IMG/VR virus record: IMGVR_UViG_3300020198_000024
Location: 1 to 52,850 of that record
Length of the DNA stretch: 52,850 nt
Reading direction: 5' to 3' (one strand)
Source: a virus
Under the pieces are notes generated by a model. That model did not search any database and had not been told where the DNA came from. It saw nothing but the letters and a program-made list of their open reading frames with translations. Shown piece by piece: positions 49,028 to 52,850 of this stretch (positions within the stretch are counted from its first letter, which is position 1; every line of letters begins with the position of its first letter). The position numbers and the translations under genes were made by a program.

Positions 49028-50671
49028 TTATGGATAAACTGCTACACTATCTGTTACAACAATTTTCAAGCTTCTGAAAAGTAATTCAAGATCGACTTGA
49101 GTTGGAGATTCTGTACCAATATTATGCTTTGCACTTAGAATCAATGCACCTTGTCCTGCTTCGTTGCTCGTATTTGGAAGACCGGCAGTCGGAGTTTCAT
49201 CGTTCGGAATAGAGAAACTTATGGTATCGTTAGTCCCACGAGTAAAATCTAACTCAACTGCGAAACCTTGGAGAGTTGAACTTGACGTTGAATAGTTGCC
49301 CTCAAGAAGAAGTTCTTTAAACAATGTTCTAGTAGAACTTGTTGCAGAGATAGAATCAGGAAGAGCTACAACGCAACCCATTCTATATTCTCGACGTTGA
49401 ACTTGAATTTCTGAAGGACCTCTTTGACTTCCAAATTGTCCACGAATGTAATATCTCGGTTGTTCGTTATTATTTATACTAATTCGGAAATTCCTAATTC
49501 TTGCAAATTCAGTGCCAAAAAATTTTATAACCCCCTGGCTGAAAAAGTATGGTTCAGTAGTCGGGTAAGAAATGGTTGGAGTGCTGAGATACTGACCATA
49601 TTTTGGAAGGTCAGCAGAAACACCATAGTTAGTTTGATATCTCTGATTATGAATCATGTCGAGGAATGGAACAGAATCCCAACTCATTGTCATAACCCCA
49701 CCTTCATCAGCAGAAATTGTAGCTTTCGAAATAAGTCCTCCAACATAACGTCGAATAATATCATTTGCCGTTGTTTCACCTGAATCTCGAAGCAAAACGC
49801 TCCAAGAAACAGTATCTAAATCTGTAGTTTCTGATATCGTATGGACGTATGTGCCTGAAACTTTAGCTACGGTTCCAGTTCCAGAAGAGTGTGTTAACAT
49901 CAATGGATAATTCAATGTAACAGTTGTGCCACTAATTGCAGCAATCTGACGAACTTCTGCGTTTGTCGTTAAGCTATTCCCACTACCGATTTGAAGAAAA
50001 TCATTGACAGACCAACCAGTGGTCGCGCTCACCGCAATGCTTACGTCGCCTTTGTCAGTGGTCGTAGATAAGTTAGCAATGTTGGAAGTATTTGAATTTG
50101 TCGTAACCACTTTCCCAATCGGAAACCTAAATGGAAATCCATTAAGAACAATAAAGTTTGAAAGACCTCCAGTAAAACTTTGTCGACCGCGATATGCCTG
50201 AGCAAAGTCTCGCTTAAATGATGTACCTAAAAACCAATGTGGAGTAACTTCAGGGGCTAAATCTGGAACTTCAATTGACTGATACGTACCAGGCCAAAAC
50301 GTAGCATAGGAATTACCTGAAGTTACTCCATTCGAATTTAATTCTTTACACGATCCACCAGTTGCCTCGGAAGTACCATGAGCAAAAGCTAACGGAATAT
50401 CAAAAGTTACAATCTTTGATGCAGTATTAATATTAACAACTTTTCGAACTTCATATTCTGCAACATAGGTTGGATCTCCAATCCTAATTTGATCTCCAGC
50501 AGCAAGATTGGTCGTATTTGCAACTGTAATTGATCTATCTCCAGGATTTGCAGCAACAGTCAAATCTGCTACAAATTCTGTTGTAGTACCAGTGCCCCTG
50601 TCAAAGGTTCCACCAGGACCTGCTTCTGCAGCAAAACCAAATTCAACTTGATCATTACGATAAATTGCCAA
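49028..50671 (-). CDS. Major tail protein (547 residues)
   Basis: Starts on TTG with AAGGAG eight bases upstream. It contains two copies of a small beta module, ADLTVAANPGDRSITVANT and LSTTTDKGDVSIAVSATTGW, each followed by a residue pattern seen in tail-tube and decoration domains. The gene lies just before the chaperone pair, the usual place of the tube protein. The length, large for a simple tube, suggests extra surface domains. A sheath protein is a less likely alternative. Confidence 0.65.
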   Translation of the reverse strand: MAIYRNDQVEFGFAAEAGPGGTFDRGTGTTTEFVADLTVAANPGDRSITVANTTNLAAGDQIRIGDPTYVAEYEVRKVVNINTASKIVTFDIPLAFAHGTSEATGGSCKELNSNGVTSGNSYATFWPGTYQSIEVPDLAPEVTPHWFLGTSFKRDFAQAYRGRQSFTGGLSNFIVLNGFPFRFPIGKVVTTNSNTSNIANLSTTTDKGDVSIAVSATTGWSVNDFLQIGSGNSLTTNAEVRQIAAISGTTVTLNYPLMLTHSSGTGTVAKVSGTYVHTISETTDLDTVSWSVLLRDSGETTANDIIRRYVGGLISKATISADEGGVMTMSWDSVPFLDMIHNQRYQTNYGVSADLPKYGQYLSTPTISYPTTEPYFFSQGVIKFFGTEFARIRNFRISINNNEQPRYYIRGQFGSQRGPSEIQVQRREYRMGCVVALPDSISATSSTRTLFKELLLEGNYSTSSSTLQGFAVELDFTRGTNDTISFSIPNDETPTAGLPNTSNEAGQGALILSAKHNIGTESPTQVDLELLFRSLKIVVTDSVAVYP

Positions 50672-50696
50672 TTTAAAAACTCCTTAAAAAAACAAA

Positions 50697-50723
50697 AAAG
50701 CGAGATACTTCAACTCTCGCTTT
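50697..50723 (-). terminator. Rho-independent terminator
   Basis: AAAGCGAGA (50697-50705) pairs perfectly with TCTCGCTTT (50715-50723) around a 9-base loop. On the minus strand it is followed by TTTTTTGTTTTTTT. It separates the connector-type gene from the major tail gene and may lower readthrough or mark a new late transcript. Confidence 0.85.
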
Positions 50724-50754
50724 CCTTTTCTTTACTCTATTATATTATATATTT

Positions 50755-51192
50755 TTATGTATCAAGAATAATTGAAACATTTTCTAAGACAATAGATATC
50801 TGTCCATGCCATATATTGTCTTCTTCTTGAGATCTTTCAACAAAATTTCGATATAGAATTCTTTGGAAGTTAGTCATTGAATGTCTTTGATTATGACAAA
50901 TACGACGAATTTCTCCCATTAAATCATACAATTTTTGACGATTAGTCGATGTATAAATTTCTGACAAAATATTATATGATCTATTCCCATATTTATGGTT
51001 TCCAAGTGGAATTTCTTCTAGAGCTGGAGAATCCGGCCTAAAAATTACCAAATCTCCACGATTCCTAAACTCGACAAGTAGTTCTTGATTAGTATTATTA
51101 ACAATCAAAAGCTGTGGTTTAGCTACATTGCTAATATTCCACTGAGAATTAAACAATGATTGTACATCTTCTAACGGTATTACTTCAGCCAT
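50755..51192 (-). CDS. Head-tail connector or tail completion type protein (145 residues)
   Basis: Predicted alpha/beta with PQLLIVNNTNQELLVEFRN, then helical TNRQKLYDLMGEIRRICHNQ, and a final strand QISIVLENVSIILDT. The pattern and position just upstream of the major tail protein suit a tail-terminator or completion protein. No sequence signature confirms it. Confidence 0.5.
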   Translation of the reverse strand: MAEVIPLEDVQSLFNSQWNISNVAKPQLLIVNNTNQELLVEFRNRGDLVIFRPDSPALEEIPLGNHKYGNRSYNILSEIYTSTNRQKLYDLMGEIRRICHNQRHSMTNFQRILYRNFVERSQEEDNIWHGQISIVLENVSIILDT

Positions 51193-51204
51193 AATAATAT
51201 TCCT

Positions 51205-52850
51205 CTAATCTGGAAACTCCAATTCATCTTTCGTAAAATAGCTTACTGCATGACCTTGAATAATAACTTCTTGTTCATACTCATACCCACTAGTAAAAGC
51301 CCCAAAGTAAACTAAAACATCTTCAGGTGGGATTTTTTTACGAAAAAGAACACCTGTTATAGCATTATTTAATGCAACACTACGAGTAAGACTCCATCCA
51401 GCTGCCCCACCATGCGGCATTGCAATAGGATCTTTATCTTTCGCCGCATTATACGAGTTCATTACTTGATTTCTTATAGAAGCCCCCCTTACACCTCTCC
51501 AAACAGTCAAAAGATTATTTGTAGATGAAGCTTTTGTTTTTAATAAAGCTTGAGAAGCTACTATATATGGAATAAAACTAACAGCCGCTTCTCTTCCTTC
51601 TCTATAATGTTTTTCAAATGAATCAGGAGGTATCTTTGATCGTGCTTTAGCTGAAGTAAAGTAAAACAATTCGTCTCCGTAACGATCATTCCAAACACCT
51701 AATAATTCATTACATGCCGCTCTTAATCTAACTTGGGCAGGAGTACCACCACCCTGCCAACCATCACAATAACTTTTGACGACAGTTACATCAAGTGAGT
51801 TAGCCAATCCAAATTTTTTAATTTGATCAAAGATATTTTCTCTATCGGGTTTTGCTTGGCCAGTTATAGTCCATTGTATTTTTAAAGCTTCTTCGAGTAT
51901 TGACTTGTATTTATCATTTTTTGAGGCTTTAATTCTGTCTAAAACTTTAATTGTTGCTGTTGAGCCAAATTCCTGTACTACTTTTACAGCTTCTGATTTT
52001 TGAGGTGTCGATATTTTTGCAGGAGCATAATTGTACGTTTTACTTACTGGATTATATTGATATCCAAGTATTTTTTGAACTATATCATTTCTTCGAGAAA
52101 TAAGGATCGAAATTAAATCATTTTTCTTTGCGGTACCTAATTTAGTTTCATAATTATTGACAGCATTTTCAATGTGCTTATCTGTAATTCCCATAAGTTT
52201 ATTTGCACCGAATTTTAAATTTTCTTTGGTTACAGAAGAGAACACCTTAGAAGCCATTGGAGCATAAGACGAATCCTTCATAGAGTCTAATTCTTTAACT
52301 TCATTGCCGAAAGGTTTTATACCACCAGTCCCCTTAAAATGCATTGATCCACCAGGATCAATTCTATAAAAAGTACCATTTGATTCAATAATATTGTTGG
52401 AATTATATCCGCCAAGAACATCCCAGTTTGCTAACCAAGCATCAATAACGAAGTCTTTTTTAATTTCTTCTTTTCCGACGCTAGAAACAGCTAATTCGTC
52501 TGGAGATTTGACTACTGAGTTTGGAAGCCATGAAACTTTAATTGCTGACTTATTATTAAGCATAATTGATTCTGTATTAGCAACAGGAACAGAAGCTAAT
52601 TGATATAAAGACGTCGCTAATTGCTCAACACCATGATGCTCTTCAGATTGAGGAAACTTAATATAATATTCTAATCCAGTTTTAGTATCCCTGTATTTTC
52701 CACCAGGATTATAACCCATCTTACCTTCAATTTTTTCAAGCCGTTTATCCCAATCAATATTCTCAGTTGTTACTCCATTAACATCGGGAGGAGAGTAAGT
52801 CGATGTCGGGGGTTTGACAGGACTTGATACTGTAGTAGATATAGAAGAAG
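51205..52850 (-). CDS. Kinase-like plus ADP-ribosyltransferase-like virion protein (cut by window edge)
   Basis: The frame stays open to the right edge, so the start is outside the window; the methionine near 52719 is internal, preceded by a Pro-rich linker (VSSPVKPPTSTYSPPD). A HipA/phosphoinositide-kinase-like segment follows (LEYYIKFPQSEEHH, FVIDAWLANWDVLGGYNSNN, YRIDPGGSMHFKG). The C-terminus has the R-S-E pattern of ADP-ribosyltransferases: VWRGVRG, GWSLTRS and YEQEVII (ExE). Phage enzymes such as T4 Alt are injected with DNA and modify host proteins. Whether the kinase-like part is active is unclear. Confidence 0.68.
   Translation of the reverse strand, partial: SSISTTVSSPVKPPTSTYSPPDVNGVTTENIDWDKRLEKIEGKMGYNPGGKYRDTKTGLEYYIKFPQSEEHHGVEQLATSLYQLASVPVANTESIMLNNKSAIKVSWLPNSVVKSPDELAVSSVGKEEIKKDFVIDAWLANWDVLGGYNSNNIIESNGTFYRIDPGGSMHFKGTGGIKPFGNEVKELDSMKDSSYAPMASKVFSSVTKENLKFGANKLMGITDKHIENAVNNYETKLGTAKKNDLISILISRRNDIVQKILGYQYNPVSKTYNYAPAKISTPQKSEAVKVVQEFGSTATIKVLDRIKASKNDKYKSILEEALKIQWTITGQAKPDRENIFDQIKKFGLANSLDVTVVKSYCDGWQGGGTPAQVRLRAACNELLGVWNDRYGDELFYFTSAKARSKIPPDSFEKHYREGREAAVSFIPYIVASQALLKTKASSTNNLLTVWRGVRGASIRNQVMNSYNAAKDKDPIAMPHGGAAGWSLTRSVALNNAITGVLFRKKIPPEDVLVYFGAFTSGYEYEQEVIIQGHAVSYFTKDELEFPD

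Noticed and set aside
49028-50671. Major capsid protein
   Set aside because: The position directly before the frameshifted chaperones and tape measure and the repeated beta modules fit a tail protein better; no clear capsid fold is seen in the window.

Overview
This window looks like about 52 kb of a large, AT-rich, tailed double-stranded DNA phage. The main evidence is a portal protein, both terminase subunits, a tape measure, a tail chaperone pair, a full phage replisome and 10 tRNA or tRNA-like genes. Every gene I can support is on the minus strand, so the transcription order runs from the right edge to the left. The first 411 bases are different: they hold the start of a GC-rich quinolinate synthase gene (nadA) that abruptly abuts the AT-rich phage DNA. 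That is either a recent acquisition by the phage, host DNA at an integration border, or an assembly join. The tRNAs mostly read A-ending codons, which would fit an AT-rich phage in a more GC-rich host. The major capsid protein and lysis enzymes were not identified here and presumably lie outside.

Layout in transcription order. 52.8-43.0 kb: a virion-type protein with a kinase-like region and an ADP-ribosyltransferase-like C-terminus (cut by the window edge), a connector-type protein, a terminator, the major tail protein, a tail chaperone with a -1 frameshift, the tape measure, a small baseplate protein and a 1,167-residue fibre-like protein. 43.0-36.2 kb: a translation island with ten tRNAs or tRNA-like genes, a tmRNA, initiation factor IF-3 that appears to start on AUC, a small alarmone (ppGpp) hydrolase, several tiny Cys-rich proteins, a holin-like protein and a strongly structured noncoding stretch. 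36.2-27.9 kb: thioredoxin, SprT-like protease, sigma factor, Gp157-like protein, ClpP, SNF2 helicase, DnaB-like helicase, RNase HI, primase and single-strand DNA-binding protein.

27.9-20.9 kb: a tightly overlapping operon that matches the phage T4 recipe for modified cytosine: dCMP deaminase, a thymidylate-synthase-family enzyme with the Asn-to-Asp change expected of a dCMP hydroxymethylase, a dCTPase/dUTPase, a dNMP kinase, a protein of the UDP-arabinopyranose mutase (RGP) family, a uracil-DNA-glycosylase-family protein, a glycosyltransferase and a family A DNA polymerase. The simplest reading is that the phage genome carries glycosylated, perhaps arabinosylated, 5-hydroxymethylcytosine. 20.8-14.2 kb: RecA, two PD-(D/E)XK nucleases, a RuvC-like resolvase, terminase and MazG. 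14.2-11.7 kb: a B12-dependent (class II) ribonucleotide reductase.

11.6-0.5 kb: the portal, then a cluster of unusual proteins. Four consecutive genes carry almost the same 19-residue N-terminal leader, and the portal itself starts with a similar sequence. Next to them lie a 1,173-residue protein joining nucleotidyltransferase, Nudix and GNAT domains, and a nuclease-domain protein. I infer a set of internal virion or ejected proteins carrying a shared targeting signal, comparable in logic to the T4 internal proteins, but this is not shown by the sequence alone.
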